This document shows, piece after piece, positions 54,751-63,390 of a stretch of 64,000 nt of DNA. This DNA is from Solibacillus silvestris_B (GTDB taxonomy: Bacteria > Bacillota > Bacilli > Bacillales_A > Planococcaceae). The DNA is taken from positions 1-64,000 of the forward strand of contig NZ_JBQCJW010000002.1 of NCBI RefSeq assembly GCF_051967575.1, given 5' to 3'. Within the stretch, counting starts at the first letter, position 1; each line of letters opens with the position of its first letter. The position numbers and the translations under genes are program-made. A model generated the notes under the pieces. It had not been told where the DNA came from. It saw only the letters and a list, made by a program, of their open reading frames with translations, and searched no databases.

Positions 54751-55452
54751 CGGGACGATTACTAAAACTTGCCCCGCCGAAATACTATCTGATGATAAAT
54801 TATTTGCAGACTTTATTTTCTCAATATATGCAGGACTACCGTTGCCATAGTACTTTAACGCAATGCGGTATAGATTATCTGTCGATTGGACCGTGTGCGT
54901 TTTCTGCTGTGCTTTAGCCGCTTCTTGGGCCTTTTTCTGTTCTTCTAGCTCTTTCGCTTTAGCAGCGGCAACTTTTTGAGCTTCTTCAGCCTTTTTTGCC
55001 TCTTCCGCTTCTTTTTGTTTCGTTTTTTGTTCAGCCTTTTTCGCTTCTTCAGCCGCTAAACGTTCTTTTTCCGCCTTTTCATCAGCTTTTGCCGAATTGT
55101 CAGACGCTTTATTTTCATCATTTGTTCCCTCTTTGTCATCATCGTCGCCAGCAGATCCGGAAGCTTCCGGGTCTTGCTTTTGAATCTCCACTACTAAACC
55201 ATCCTGTTCTTCCACATTTTCCTTTTCGCTTGCAGAAGTGCTAGGTTCATATATTAGCCATACATAACCTAAAATCGATAAAGGTATAAAAATTAAGACA
55301 ATCGTTAATATAGTCATGATTGGGCTTGATTGTTTTTTTGCGCCTTTTTTCCGGTGTCGGCTAACACGTGAAATTTTTGAACCTGACTCGTTATGTAGAT
55401 CAATCTCTTGACGATGCTCCTCAACCTTTTCACGGTAATCTTCTTTTGTCAT
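54748..55452 (-). CDS. ypbE: LysM-domain membrane protein YpbE
   Basis: A 234-residue protein: a basic cytoplasmic N-terminus, one membrane helix (about residues 46-66, IMTILTIVLIFIPLSILGYV), a long Ala/Glu/Lys-rich coiled segment (AEKERLAAEEAKKAEQKTKQ), and a C-terminal LysM domain (THTVQSTDNLYRIALKYYGN). It would bind peptidoglycan outside the membrane. The ATG with GGAGGGGG eight bases upstream was chosen; six codons earlier are disregarded. It lies 80 bases after recS. Confidence 0.9.
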   Translation of the reverse strand: MTKEDYREKVEEHRQEIDLHNESGSKISRVSRHRKKGAKKQSSPIMTILTIVLIFIPLSILGYVWLIYEPSTSASEKENVEEQDGLVVEIQKQDPEASGSAGDDDDKEGTNDENKASDNSAKADEKAEKERLAAEEAKKAEQKTKQKEAEEAKKAEEAQKVAAAKAKELEEQKKAQEAAKAQQKTHTVQSTDNLYRIALKYYGNGSPAYIEKIKSANNLSSDSISAGQVLVIVP

Positions 55453-55533
55453 GGTCTGCACCCCCTCCAACTACTAAAAATATAACTTCATTATGACGAA
55501 TTTCTACAAAAAAGTAAACGGTTCGCCAATAGA

Positions 55534-56979
55534 TTACGAGTTTCGCAGCAGTATTTTCTCAAGGCGCTGTTGCCAGTTTGTCATTTTGACTGCTGCTTTC
55601 GAAGCCTCCCTTGCCAATACAAGGCTGGATAGTTCCATTCCGCAGTTTGTACAGCAATTTTCCTGTTGTTCGATTAGTTGTTGGCCAAAGTAATGGACCA
55701 CTTGCCTGCGCATGCATTCAGGCTGTTCAATCAGCCTAAGCACAAGTTGAACTTCTTCAAACTTTTTCAACTGCAGTGCCAGCATTCGCCCTTTAACCTC
55801 CTCGGCTGATTCCCGCACCAGCCAGTAACTTAATACCCGGAACGCAACTTCGGACATTTCCCCTTTCGCGACTAGCGATTGCGGCTGTTCACCAGCAGCA
55901 GCTGTTTGCATAAATCGTTCAATATGAGCATCTTTCGGCAAATCTTCCGTAGCGATGAATTTTGCAAATTGCTCATCCCCATCGCTGTACAGCAAAAACG
56001 CGACAGCCGATTTCCCGTCTCGTCCCGCCCGCCCGATTTCCTGCATATAATTCGACAATGTGGCAGGCATTGTTTCATGAATGACTTGCCGTACATTGTC
56101 TTTATGCACACCCATTCCGAAAGCATTTGTTGCGACAATCCACTCAAGCTGACCAGACAAAAATTGCTGCTGAATAAACTGCCGGTCCTGCGCTTCCTTA
56201 CCTGCATGATAGGCAGCCGCCGCAATGTTTTGCTGTAAAAGCCGCAAGCTGATCGCCTCAGCTTTTGATCTGGATTGCGTATAAATAATCCCTGGTCCTG
56301 CAGTCTTTTTTACGTGATCGACAATCCATTCAATTTTTTCCTCTTTTAGCGAAAACATTTTTTTCGCTAAATGGATGTTTTGCCGATTCACAGCATGCAT
56401 ATATTGAAAAGGCATATCCATTTTTAAATACAGTTTAATATCCCGCAACACCGAATCTGTTGCCGTCGCAGATAACGCAAGAATCGGCGGCCGGTTCGTT
56501 TCCGGCAATACTTCCCCAATCCGCAAATAGTCCGGCCGAAAATCGAAGCCCCATTGCGAAATGCAATGCGCTTCATCCGCGACAATCAATGACAATTGGA
56601 TTTCTGCGATACGTTTTCTTACTTGGGGTTGCAGGAGCATTTCAGGAGAGATGAAAATAAAGCGGTATTCCTGTAAAAAGTGAAGGGCATAATTTTTTTG
56701 TTCCGCTGTTAAAAACGAATTGAGTGCAACTACCCGTTTTTCCCCCATTTGCTTCAGCTGATCGACTTGGTCTTGCATGAGCGATAATAGCGGCGATACA
56801 ATTAAAACCGGTTCTTTAAATAAATACCCCGGTAGCTGGTAGCAAAGCGATTTCCCCATGCCAGTCGGTAAAATAGCGACAACATCTTTCCCATTCAAAA
56901 TGTTTTCAATAATTTCTTCCTGCCCCGGCCGAAATGTTCCATACCCAAAATATTTCTTTAAAGCATTTTGTAAATTCAT
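55534..56979 (-). CDS. recS: RecQ-type DNA helicase RecS
   Basis: A 481-residue ATP-dependent 3'-5' helicase of the short RecQ/RecS type. It has FRPGQEEII, the Walker A LPTGMGKSLCYQ, LIVADEAHCISQWGFDFRPDY, ALSATAT, ATNAFGMGVHKDNVR and QEIGRAGRDGK. The C-terminal zinc-binding Cys pair is in ENCCTNCGM. It starts overlapping the ypbB stop (ATGA), so ypbB and recS are coupled. Confidence 0.95.
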   Translation of the reverse strand: MNLQNALKKYFGYGTFRPGQEEIIENILNGKDVVAILPTGMGKSLCYQLPGYLFKEPVLIVSPLLSLMQDQVDQLKQMGEKRVVALNSFLTAEQKNYALHFLQEYRFIFISPEMLLQPQVRKRIAEIQLSLIVADEAHCISQWGFDFRPDYLRIGEVLPETNRPPILALSATATDSVLRDIKLYLKMDMPFQYMHAVNRQNIHLAKKMFSLKEEKIEWIVDHVKKTAGPGIIYTQSRSKAEAISLRLLQQNIAAAAYHAGKEAQDRQFIQQQFLSGQLEWIVATNAFGMGVHKDNVRQVIHETMPATLSNYMQEIGRAGRDGKSAVAFLLYSDGDEQFAKFIATEDLPKDAHIERFMQTAAAGEQPQSLVAKGEMSEVAFRVLSYWLVRESAEEVKGRMLALQLKKFEEVQLVLRLIEQPECMRRQVVHYFGQQLIEQQENCCTNCGMELSSLVLAREASKAAVKMTNWQQRLEKILLRNS

Positions 56980-58016
56980 AATGTCTCCGCTCCTTTCGCC
57001 AGCGTCAACCGCAATTGAAAATAGGTGAAGTTAGGCAGTATTTCCTTCAAATTTTTTAAACGCTTCGTTTCGTAATCTTCAACTGCTGTCAAAATTTGCT
57101 GCTGTTCTTCCGCTGTGACGAATGGTTCTATGGAAAAGTCCATTTCATTCATCGCGAGTTCGACGATATGGTCTTCAATCGTGCTAATTTTCAAACGGCG
57201 GATATGGCTAATTTCCTCCAATGTCCGCCCGTTTTTGTAGAGCTGTGCAGTACTGCTCGCTGAGGCGGTCAACAGTACTTCGGCACGGATATTTTGCATA
57301 ATATCATTCAATAACGGGTAGCTGGATTTTTCACGGTGCAATTCGTTCAGCCATGCATGAAGCCCGCTAATATAAAGAAGCTGAACATCGATTTCCTGCA
57401 TTTCATACCCGAATGCAAGCTGCTGCCATGTAAACCCGGGTTCATTGTAGCCTGTTAATCGGTACATAAGCAATTCTTTCATGTTTTCCTTTATGTCAAG
57501 CCGTGATAAACTGGCGGTCATTTCATTGAATAGTGCCTGTTGGAGCAGCCGGTTTTGATAACGATGCCGCATTAGAAATTGGCGCACCCATTGCTGTGTT
57601 TGTTCGTTTCTTTCAATCGGTATAAACGCCTTTTTATGATGCAGCTGATGTGATAAACTTTGAACAATGAGTGAAAGTCGCCCAAAAAACAAATGCTCAT
57701 TCCCGCGATAATGCCAGCCGTCAAAAGGAATGAACAATGATTGTGCAGCGAGTTCCTTCCCATGCCCCGTCATTGCATAATAACCGTTTTCCTCTATTAA
57801 AATTGTATTTTTGGCGAACAATAAATCAATCTGGTCATCAAATTGCCGGCGCGTCAGTTTTGGCAGCAAACCGAAAAAAGGATATAATTTATATAGCCCC
57901 ACATCATGGATCGTCTGCCCTGACCGTTTGCCTTTTAAAAGATGATAAGCAGCCGAAATGGTGCGCTCCTGCTGGAATGTATGTAAAATTTTCAAAAGAA
58001 TTTGTTGGATTAACAT
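56976..58016 (-). CDS. ypbB: Helix-turn-helix protein YpbB
   Basis: A 346-residue cytosolic protein of the YpbB family, encoded with recS in Bacillales and thought to assist the helicase. The N-terminal region (KGKRSGQTIHDVGLYKLYPF) and the C-terminal winged-helix-like part (YKNGRTLEEISHIRRLKIST) fit the HTH_40 domain. It begins divergently from fer, with about 100 bases of promoter region between. Biochemical activity is unproven. Confidence 0.9.
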   Translation of the reverse strand: MLIQQILLKILHTFQQERTISAAYHLLKGKRSGQTIHDVGLYKLYPFFGLLPKLTRRQFDDQIDLLFAKNTILIEENGYYAMTGHGKELAAQSLFIPFDGWHYRGNEHLFFGRLSLIVQSLSHQLHHKKAFIPIERNEQTQQWVRQFLMRHRYQNRLLQQALFNEMTASLSRLDIKENMKELLMYRLTGYNEPGFTWQQLAFGYEMQEIDVQLLYISGLHAWLNELHREKSSYPLLNDIMQNIRAEVLLTASASSTAQLYKNGRTLEEISHIRRLKISTIEDHIVELAMNEMDFSIEPFVTAEEQQQILTAVEDYETKRLKNLKEILPNFTYFQLRLTLAKGAETL

Positions 58017-58118
58017 ATCAAATCCCTCATTTTCGTAGTATTAGGTTGAAAAGTGCCGAAAACACATTTAGAATAAATAAGAGCTTTATGGAAGCGAACG
58101 GACAAAGGAGAGGTAACA

Positions 58119-58367
58119 ATGCCAAAATATACAATCGTAGATAAAGATACTTGTATCGCTTGCGGCGCTTGTGGCGCTGCTGCACCAGACATTTATGATT
58201 ATGATGATGAAGGAATTGCTTTCGTTATTTTAGATGATAACATGGGTACTGCCGAAGTTCCAGAGGATCTGCTGGAAGATATGCAAGATGCATTTGAAGG
58301 CTGCCCAACAGATTCAATCAAAGTTGCTGATGAAACATTCGATGGCGATTCTTTAAAATTTGAATAG
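58119..58367 (+). CDS. fer: 4Fe-4S ferredoxin
   Basis: An 82-residue acidic single-cluster ferredoxin. The cluster ligands are the Cys residues in DTCIACGACGAAAP (positions 12, 15, 18) and the distal Cys in EGCPTDSIKV. It carries low-potential electrons, for example to a cytochrome P450. AGGAGAGGTAACA precedes the ATG. It is divergent from ypbB-recS, as in B. subtilis, and has its own terminator. Confidence 0.96.
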   Translation: MPKYTIVDKDTCIACGACGAAAPDIYDYDDEGIAFVILDDNMGTAEVPEDLLEDMQDAFEGCPTDSIKVADETFDGDSLKFE

Positions 58368-58379
58368 TATGAAATATAT

Positions 58380-58416
58380 GAAGCGATTCTTTAGTTTTTA
58401 TTAAAGAATCGTTTTT
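58380..58416 (+). terminator. Terminator of fer
   Basis: AGCGATTCTTTA pairs with TAAAGAATCG around a TTTT-rich loop, followed by TTTTTT. It lies 13 bases past the fer stop. Confidence 0.9.
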
Positions 58417-58468
58417 TCATTGTGTATTTTTTATTGCGCATCCATAAATAGAATGTTATAGTTATTAT

Positions 58469-58487
58469 TAGTAGCAGGTACTAATGA
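58469..58487 (+). promoter_or_regulatory. FapR operator upstream of fabI
   Basis: ATTAGTAGCAGGTACTAAT is a palindrome (TTAGTA-N5-TACTAA) that matches the FapR consensus (TTAGTACC-type, TACTAA) of Gram-positive bacteria. It lies 26 bases upstream of the fabI start, where it would overlap the transcription start region, so malonyl-CoA would relieve repression. Confidence 0.85.
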
Positions 58488-58513
58488 TAACTAACTATTT
58501 TAGGGGTGTCAGT

Positions 58514-59290
58514 ATGGATTTATTGCAATTAAAAGGGAAAAATATTGTCGTGATGGGTGTTGCCAACGAGCGCAGTATTGCTTGGGGCATCGCAAAACGA
58601 CTGTTTGAGGTCGGAGCTAATGTAATTTTCACATATCGTAAAGAACGCTCAAAAGGAAAAATCGAAAAACTTTTAACAGGTTATGAAGAACATAATGCAA
58701 CGATCTTTGAATGTGATGTAAACAGCGACGAAAGCATTGAAAAAGCATTTAAGCAAATCGGCGAACAATATAAAGTCATTCACGGGATTGTCCACTCAGT
58801 TGCCTTCGCGCATGCGGAAGATTTGCATAACAGATTTGTTGAAACGACTCGCGATGGCTATGCATTTGCACAGGATACGAGCGCATATTCATTGATCGCT
58901 GTAACGAAAGCGGCCAAACCTTATATGACTGATGGCGGTTCTGTTGTAACGATGTCTTATCTTGGTGCTGAACGTGTTCTGGACGGCTATAACGTAATGG
59001 GTGTTGCAAAGGCGGCACTTGAAGCTTCGATGCGCTATTTAGCGGCAGATGTCGGCGCGGAAAATATCCGCGTCAATGCAATTTCCGCTGGCGCTATTCG
59101 TACATTGGCCGCAAAAGGTGTGCCAAGCTTCAATCAAATTTTGCACAAAATCGAAGAAACAGCACCGTTAAAACGCAACACGAACCAGGAGGAAGTGGCC
59201 GACATGACAATTGTAATGTTAAGCCAGCTATCTCGTGGCGTGACAGGCGAAACGATTTATATCGATTGCGGTTACAATATTATGGGTTAG
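58514..59290 (+). CDS. fabI: Enoyl-[acyl-carrier-protein] reductase (FabI type)
   Basis: A 258-residue NADH-dependent reductase of fatty acid elongation. It has NIVVMGVANERSIAWGIAK, VHSVAFAHAED, the catalytic Tyr-x6-Lys in YNVMGVAKAALEAS, and ISAGAIRTLAAKG. The start at MDLLQLKGK follows AGGGGTGTCAGT; ten codons upstream contain the FapR operator and are not coding. It is monocistronic with its own terminator. Confidence 0.96.
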   Translation: MDLLQLKGKNIVVMGVANERSIAWGIAKRLFEVGANVIFTYRKERSKGKIEKLLTGYEEHNATIFECDVNSDESIEKAFKQIGEQYKVIHGIVHSVAFAHAEDLHNRFVETTRDGYAFAQDTSAYSLIAVTKAAKPYMTDGGSVVTMSYLGAERVLDGYNVMGVAKAALEASMRYLAADVGAENIRVNAISAGAIRTLAAKGVPSFNQILHKIEETAPLKRNTNQEEVADMTIVMLSQLSRGVTGETIYIDCGYNIMG

Positions 59291-59292
59291 AC

Positions 59293-59334
59293 ATAAGCGA
59301 ATTCACAGCCTCCCTTGTGAATTCGCTTATTTAT
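59293..59334 (+). terminator. Terminator of fabI
   Basis: ATAAGCGAATTCACA pairs with TGTGAATTCGCTTAT around a short loop, followed by TTATTT. It is directly after the fabI stop. Confidence 0.88.
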
Positions 59335-59376
59335 TTGGTAAAATGTTGAAAAAGGACTTTTAGGAGGTTTTTTACG

Positions 59377-59652
59377 ATGAAAAAGTATATTTCACCTATT
59401 TTAATGAGCCTTGCTTTAATTGGGACTGTCTCTATCTCCACAATTGAAGTAGAGGCAAATACAAAAGCCAAAGTGATCGAATACAAAAATTGCAAGGAAC
59501 TTAATAAAGTGTATCAAGGCGGGGTTGCCAAAGACGCGAAAGTCAGAAATAAAGGCGGGAAAACAAAATACCAGCCTTTCGTATCTCCTGAGCTTTATAA
59601 ATTAAACAGCAAAAGCGACCGTGACAAAGACGGAATCGCATGCGAACGCTAA
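59377..59652 (+). CDS. Excalibur calcium-binding domain protein
   Basis: A 91-residue secreted protein: a signal peptide (residues 1-28, ending VEA-NTK) and an Excalibur domain with YKNCKELNKVYQGGVAKD and the C-terminal DRDKDGIACE, in which the Asp-x-Asp-x-Asp-Gly resembles a calcium loop and two Cys residues may pair. AGGAGGTTTTTTACG precedes the ATG. The role is unknown; such domains are common on extracellular proteins. It precedes the glycerophosphodiesterase gene closely. Confidence 0.88.
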   Translation: MKKYISPILMSLALIGTVSISTIEVEANTKAKVIEYKNCKELNKVYQGGVAKDAKVRNKGGKTKYQPFVSPELYKLNSKSDRDKDGIACER

Positions 59653-59669
59653 TAAAGGCAGAAATAAAG

Positions 59670-60371
59670 ATGAATATAATCGCACATCGCGGCTACAGCG
59701 CCAAATATCCCGAAAATACACTCATTGCTTTTCAAGAGGCCGCAAAATTGGATGTTTGGGGCGTTGAATTTGATGTTCATTTAACTAAAGACAATCAATT
59801 AGTCGTCATTCATGATGAAAAAATCAACCGCACATCGAATGGCAAAGGTTTTGTAAAGGATATGACATTGGAGGAGCTGCAGGCTTTTGATTTTGGAGCT
59901 TGGTTTGCCCCCGAATTTGCGGGTCAACAAATTCCTACATTGGCGGAAGTTCTAACTGTTTTCAAGAATGAACACCACCAAATAAATATCGAAATAAAGT
60001 CGGATATATTTGAGTACCCAGGAATTGAAGCATTAATCGCAAACGAAATCCATGCATTCAACTTAGAAGATCGCGTCATTATTTCTTCATTCAATCATGA
60101 AAGTATTGCACGTTTTCAACAGATAATGCCAAATGTTGAAACCGCATTGTTATTTGCTTCGCTCGTGTTGAATTTGGAAGAGTACATCGGGTTATTTGGA
60201 TGTGATGCAATTCATATCCCCTATCATCATGGCATGCGGTCAATTATACAGCAGGCAATCAAAAATGGTGTGACAGTAAGGGCTTATACAGTGAATAATG
60301 CCAAAATTGCCCGGCAGATGGAGGCACTTGGGGTTGATGCGGTATTTTCTGATGTGGTGGAAATCGGGTAA
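59670..60371 (+). CDS. Glycerophosphodiester phosphodiesterase
   Basis: A 233-residue cytosolic GDPD-family enzyme that hydrolyses glycerophosphodiesters to glycerol 3-phosphate. It has the catalytic AHRGYSAKYPENTLIAF, GVEFDVHLTKDNQLVVIHD with the metal-binding Glu/Asp and His, NIEIKSD, and the late VRAYTVNN. The ATG at 59670 gives the usual N-terminus; ten upstream in-frame codons overlap the Excalibur gene. It is followed by a terminator. Confidence 0.93.
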   Translation: MNIIAHRGYSAKYPENTLIAFQEAAKLDVWGVEFDVHLTKDNQLVVIHDEKINRTSNGKGFVKDMTLEELQAFDFGAWFAPEFAGQQIPTLAEVLTVFKNEHHQINIEIKSDIFEYPGIEALIANEIHAFNLEDRVIISSFNHESIARFQQIMPNVETALLFASLVLNLEEYIGLFGCDAIHIPYHHGMRSIIQQAIKNGVTVRAYTVNNAKIARQMEALGVDAVFSDVVEIG

Positions 60372-60420
60372 GAATAGGTGGATTTGCAGCAATTCTGAGA
60401 AGTGAACTTTACCAGCATCA

Positions 60421-60456
60421 TGTGAAGCCGCAATTGTGGCTTCACGTTTTTTAATG
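60421..60456 (+). terminator. Terminator of the GDPD gene
   Basis: GTGAAGCCgC pairs with GTGGCTTCAC around AATT, followed by TTTTTTAA. Confidence 0.92.
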
Positions 60457-60591
60457 GTAATTATACCGGTTTAGCACTCTTTCACAATTAAAATTCAATT
60501 AATTTAATTATTTCCAAAACTCTCTGAATATTAATCCGATAAAATTTGCAAAAAGCTCTTGAATAAAAAATGAAGGGGAATCAGTCAAACT

Positions 60592-61341
60592 ATGCACAAA
60601 AATGAATTTCGCGATAATTTATCCAAATACGCCAACCCAAAAGAATACGATGAAACCTATAAAAGTTTTACGGCAGACTTGGAATTCATTAAAGCACAAT
60701 TAGCGGAAAGCCAGCAAACAATTATTGAACTTGCTTGTGGTACAGGCCGTTTGGCAATTCCTTTAGCAAGAAAAGGGCACTTAGTATATGGTGTTGATAT
60801 TGATGCTGGCATGCTGAAATATGCGCAGGAAAAAGCGGACGCGGAAAATCTTGACATTCATTTAAGCGTCCAGGACTGTACACTATTAAACTTGCCAATC
60901 AAAACAAACTTTATATATATGACGGGCAACTCCTTTCAGCATTTCCTGACAAACGAAAGCCAAGATGCCCTATTCGTCTCAGTAAAAAGGCATCTTAAAC
61001 CTAACGGAGAATTTATTTTCGATACAAGAAATCCAATTCTGCATGAACTTCTACATCCTGACATCTCTGAAGAAATGGTTGAGATCAATGGAGAAATGAC
61101 CAAAGTTTCCAGTCGGGAAATATATGATCCCCTAACCCAAATATTGGAATGTACATCAGCATATACATCTATCAAAAATGTGTATAAAGATAACATCAAA
61201 TTAAGATACACATATCCGCTGGAGCTAAAGCGCCTATTGCACCAACACGGTTTTGAGCTGGTCCAAATATACGGATCATGGCAAAAAACAGAATTTACCG
61301 CAAACAGTATTTCAATGGTGGTCCATGTCCGGTTGAAATAG
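60592..61341 (+). CDS. Class I SAM-dependent methyltransferase
   Basis: A 249-residue cytosolic methyltransferase. The SAM-binding motif I is IIELACGTGRLAIPLARKGH (near residue 45), then GVDIDAGMLKYAQEKA, and HLKPNGEFIFDTRNP after it. The substrate is unknown; a small-molecule or tailoring type is most likely. The ribosome binding site AGGGGAATC is 14 bases from the ATG. It appears monocistronic between two terminators or gaps. Confidence 0.88.
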   Translation: MHKNEFRDNLSKYANPKEYDETYKSFTADLEFIKAQLAESQQTIIELACGTGRLAIPLARKGHLVYGVDIDAGMLKYAQEKADAENLDIHLSVQDCTLLNLPIKTNFIYMTGNSFQHFLTNESQDALFVSVKRHLKPNGEFIFDTRNPILHELLHPDISEEMVEINGEMTKVSSREIYDPLTQILECTSAYTSIKNVYKDNIKLRYTYPLELKRLLHQHGFELVQIYGSWQKTEFTANSISMVVHVRLK

Positions 61342-61830
61342 TTCTATAGTTAGAAGTTATTTAGTTTTTTCCAAGTATTCATTAAAATGCCGCTATTTCG
61401 CACAAAATAAATTAGGGTGAAATATTAAGCAAGTTGTCAATACTAGCTACTATTTCATCTTTAATGAGAGTAATGAAAAAACTAGAAGAGAAAGTTGTAT
61501 TGAATAAATAATCAAGTATTCTTAATATTTAGTGCGGTAGTATAATGACTAATAGGTTCTAACCTATTTCATTAGTTCTCACCGTGAGTTTTTGGTGATA
61601 TATGTGAAATTCCATTTACCGCCCTTCCTCTACTTTTTAGACTAATGATTTTAAATAATCGTTCAAACATTTTTAGAAAATAATAGTTTATATAATTATT
61701 TAACACTGCATAAGAAAAATGCCATTTCAAAATATTCAACAAATTTGTTCTCCAAATCACCATTTGTCAAGGTATAATTCAATTAGCGATAAAGGTCGAT
61801 TTCCTTTAATTCAGGAGGCTGGAATATAAA
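61342..61830. other. Gene-free AT-rich stretch
   Basis: No supported gene is seen. A 63-codon minus-strand frame at 61572-61763 has no ribosome binding site and AT-driven composition. Near the right end TATAAT (within 61780-61790) could be the -10 of the following lipoprotein gene. No repeat or strong hairpin is evident. Confidence 0.5.
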
Positions 61831-62259
61831 TTGAGAAGAATATTCGTATTGTTAATTGCTTTGCTTATTGTAGCTGCGTGTTCAAACGACAATGGGGCAA
61901 ACCCGCCAAAAGAAATTAAAATTACAAAATCGTTTGTAGAAGAAAATGCAAAGGCTGGTTTAACTTCCGACGAGGTGAAAGAGCGGTTTGGAACAGAGGT
62001 GCTCGCTGATGTAGTCGATAGTACGGACACTTGGCTATATGATTCAGCCCAATATTCCAAATTCCAATATGATAGAAGTTTAGAAGTAGTATCTTTTGAG
62101 GAAATCAAATCCGGCAAGCTTGAATACCAGCTATACATTAACTTTATTGGGGGAAAGGCTTTTATGTATTCTTACTTTTATTTAGGCGGAGACGGGAGAG
62201 TATGGCAATATCAAATAACTCCCGATAATGATCCTCTAACTATTCCGGTAAGCAATTAA
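61831..62259 (+). CDS. Small lipoprotein
   Basis: A 142-residue predicted lipoprotein: the signal peptide IFVLLIALLIVAAC ends at the lipobox Cys17. The mature part contains AGLTSDEVKERFGTEVLADV and YFYLGGDGRVWQYQITP; the first block resembles a SmpA/BamE-like fold (conserved short helix then strands), which is a weak inference. The start is TTG with AGGAGG 12 bases upstream. I do not recognise a named family. Confidence 0.72.
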   Translation: MRRIFVLLIALLIVAACSNDNGANPPKEIKITKSFVEENAKAGLTSDEVKERFGTEVLADVVDSTDTWLYDSAQYSKFQYDRSLEVVSFEEIKSGKLEYQLYINFIGGKAFMYSYFYLGGDGRVWQYQITPDNDPLTIPVSN

Positions 62260-62376
62260 ATTATTAGAGCCCTTAATGAGTGGCGTCCAGCATGCTGCTT
62301 TAACGAGTTTTTTAGAGAACTCCCGTGTCTTCCATCGAAACACTACACTTAAAGAAACATAGAAAGGGGCAATTTT

Positions 62377-62559
62377 ATGGATTGGAGAAATATTTTCGCC
62401 TTTCTTCTAGTTTTCCTCGCACTGTATCTAACAGGGTCTCAGTTTTTTGTTAGGGAACAAATAGTTTCTAAATTTATAGCTGGACTTTATTTTGTTTTTT
62501 CTTTATTTTTAATGATTCAATTTTTGAAAAACTATATCAAGCGGAAAAAGCGAAATTAG
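62377..62559 (+). CDS. Small two-helix membrane protein
   Basis: A 60-residue protein with helices at about residues 6-22 (IFAFLLVFLALYLTGSQ) and 34-52 (FIAGLYFVFSLFLMIQFLK), ending in a Lys/Arg tail. GAAAGGGGCAATTTT precedes the ATG. A terminator-like hairpin follows at 62619. I do not recognise the family. Confidence 0.65.
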   Translation: MDWRNIFAFLLVFLALYLTGSQFFVREQIVSKFIAGLYFVFSLFLMIQFLKNYIKRKKRN

Positions 62560-62618
62560 AATTTCCATTAATCGCTTTATATGCCCAAAATTGGAATAGC
62601 CTTTCAAATGAAAATTTT

Positions 62619-62652
62619 ATCCCCGTTAAATTAAAGCGGGGGATTATTTTAA
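62619..62652. terminator. Terminator between convergent small genes
   Basis: ATCCCCG pairs with CGGGGGAT around an AT-rich loop, followed on the plus strand by TATTTTAAT. It can serve the small plus-strand gene. Confidence 0.7.
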
Positions 62653-62676
62653 TACAATCTTATTAATCAGATATTG

Positions 62677-62949
62677 TCACTGCAAAGCTTCTTTATCTGT
62701 TATCTCTCCATCATTGTTTGTCCAGATGCGAAATTTCCTTCCATCGATTTCAACTTCCAATGCATATTCCAGAAACCATTCTCCCCAAGAATTGACGCTA
62801 TTTATTTTAAGGATATTGTCGATTTCAGCGTTATTTTCCAAAATTTTATCTTTTATGTTGTTCATTATAATATTTGTGGCGGAAAAATAGGCAATGGTGA
62901 CGGCAACTGCCGCTACGCTTATGCCTGCAATTATTTTTTTCAATTTCAT
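62677..62949 (-). CDS. Small secreted or anchored protein
   Basis: A 90-residue protein with an N-terminal hydrophobic segment (residues 2-23, IIAGISVAAVAVTIAYFS) after Lys-Lys, then a soluble part with SVNSWGEWFLEYALEVEIDG. It starts at the ATG behind AATAGGAGC; four codons from a TTG upstream are disregarded. The function is unknown. It is encoded 33 bases after the small membrane protein on its upstream side and may share its transcript. Confidence 0.65.
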   Translation of the reverse strand: MKLKKIIAGISVAAVAVTIAYFSATNIIMNNIKDKILENNAEIDNILKINSVNSWGEWFLEYALEVEIDGRKFRIWTNNDGEITDKEALQ

Positions 62950-62982
62950 GCTCCTATTCAATTAAATCGGCTCCGATAATAT

Positions 62983-63195
62983 TCAGCCTTTTTTCTTCAA
63001 AAGTTTAATAATTTCCTCATTTTGCTTTTCAATATTCTGAAGATGCTTCTCTAATTGTTGAGAGCTATTTCGATTATTAGCATTGCGTTTTAGACCGTTC
63101 TTTATAAGCAGAAACAATGAAAATAAAATCAGTACTATTAACATGAATATTATAGTAGTAGAAATTATATCGCCTATGTTCACTTGAGCCATCAT
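62983..63195 (-). CDS. Small membrane protein with coiled tail
   Basis: A 70-residue protein with one membrane helix (residues 10-31, IISTTIIFMLIVLILFSLFL) and a Lys/Glu-rich coiled tail (EKHLQNIEKQNEEIIKLLKK). It resembles DUF4083-type proteins in outline only. AAAGGAGGACA precedes two adjacent ATGs. The topology recalls the three-gene cluster at 28.3-29.1 kb, but the sequences do not match. Confidence 0.68.
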   Translation of the reverse strand: MMAQVNIGDIISTTIIFMLIVLILFSLFLLIKNGLKRNANNRNSSQQLEKHLQNIEKQNEEIIKLLKKKG

Positions 63196-63390
63196 TGTCC
63201 TCCTTTTATTTTTTCACTATACATTTTACAGTAAAATAATGGAATTTATATTAATAGTTTTGTACTCGACTAACAACGGCTAATTCGCAAAATAATGCAG
63301 ACAGCCGTTTCATTCATGATGTGCTCCCCTTTTTCTTCTAAATACGTTTTAAAAATGAAAAAAGTGTCAACAATAGTGTTAGCAAAACGG

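Noticed and set aside
61572..61763. A 63-codon minus-strand frame in the gap before the lipoprotein
   Set aside because: No ribosome binding site and AT-driven composition; likely chance.
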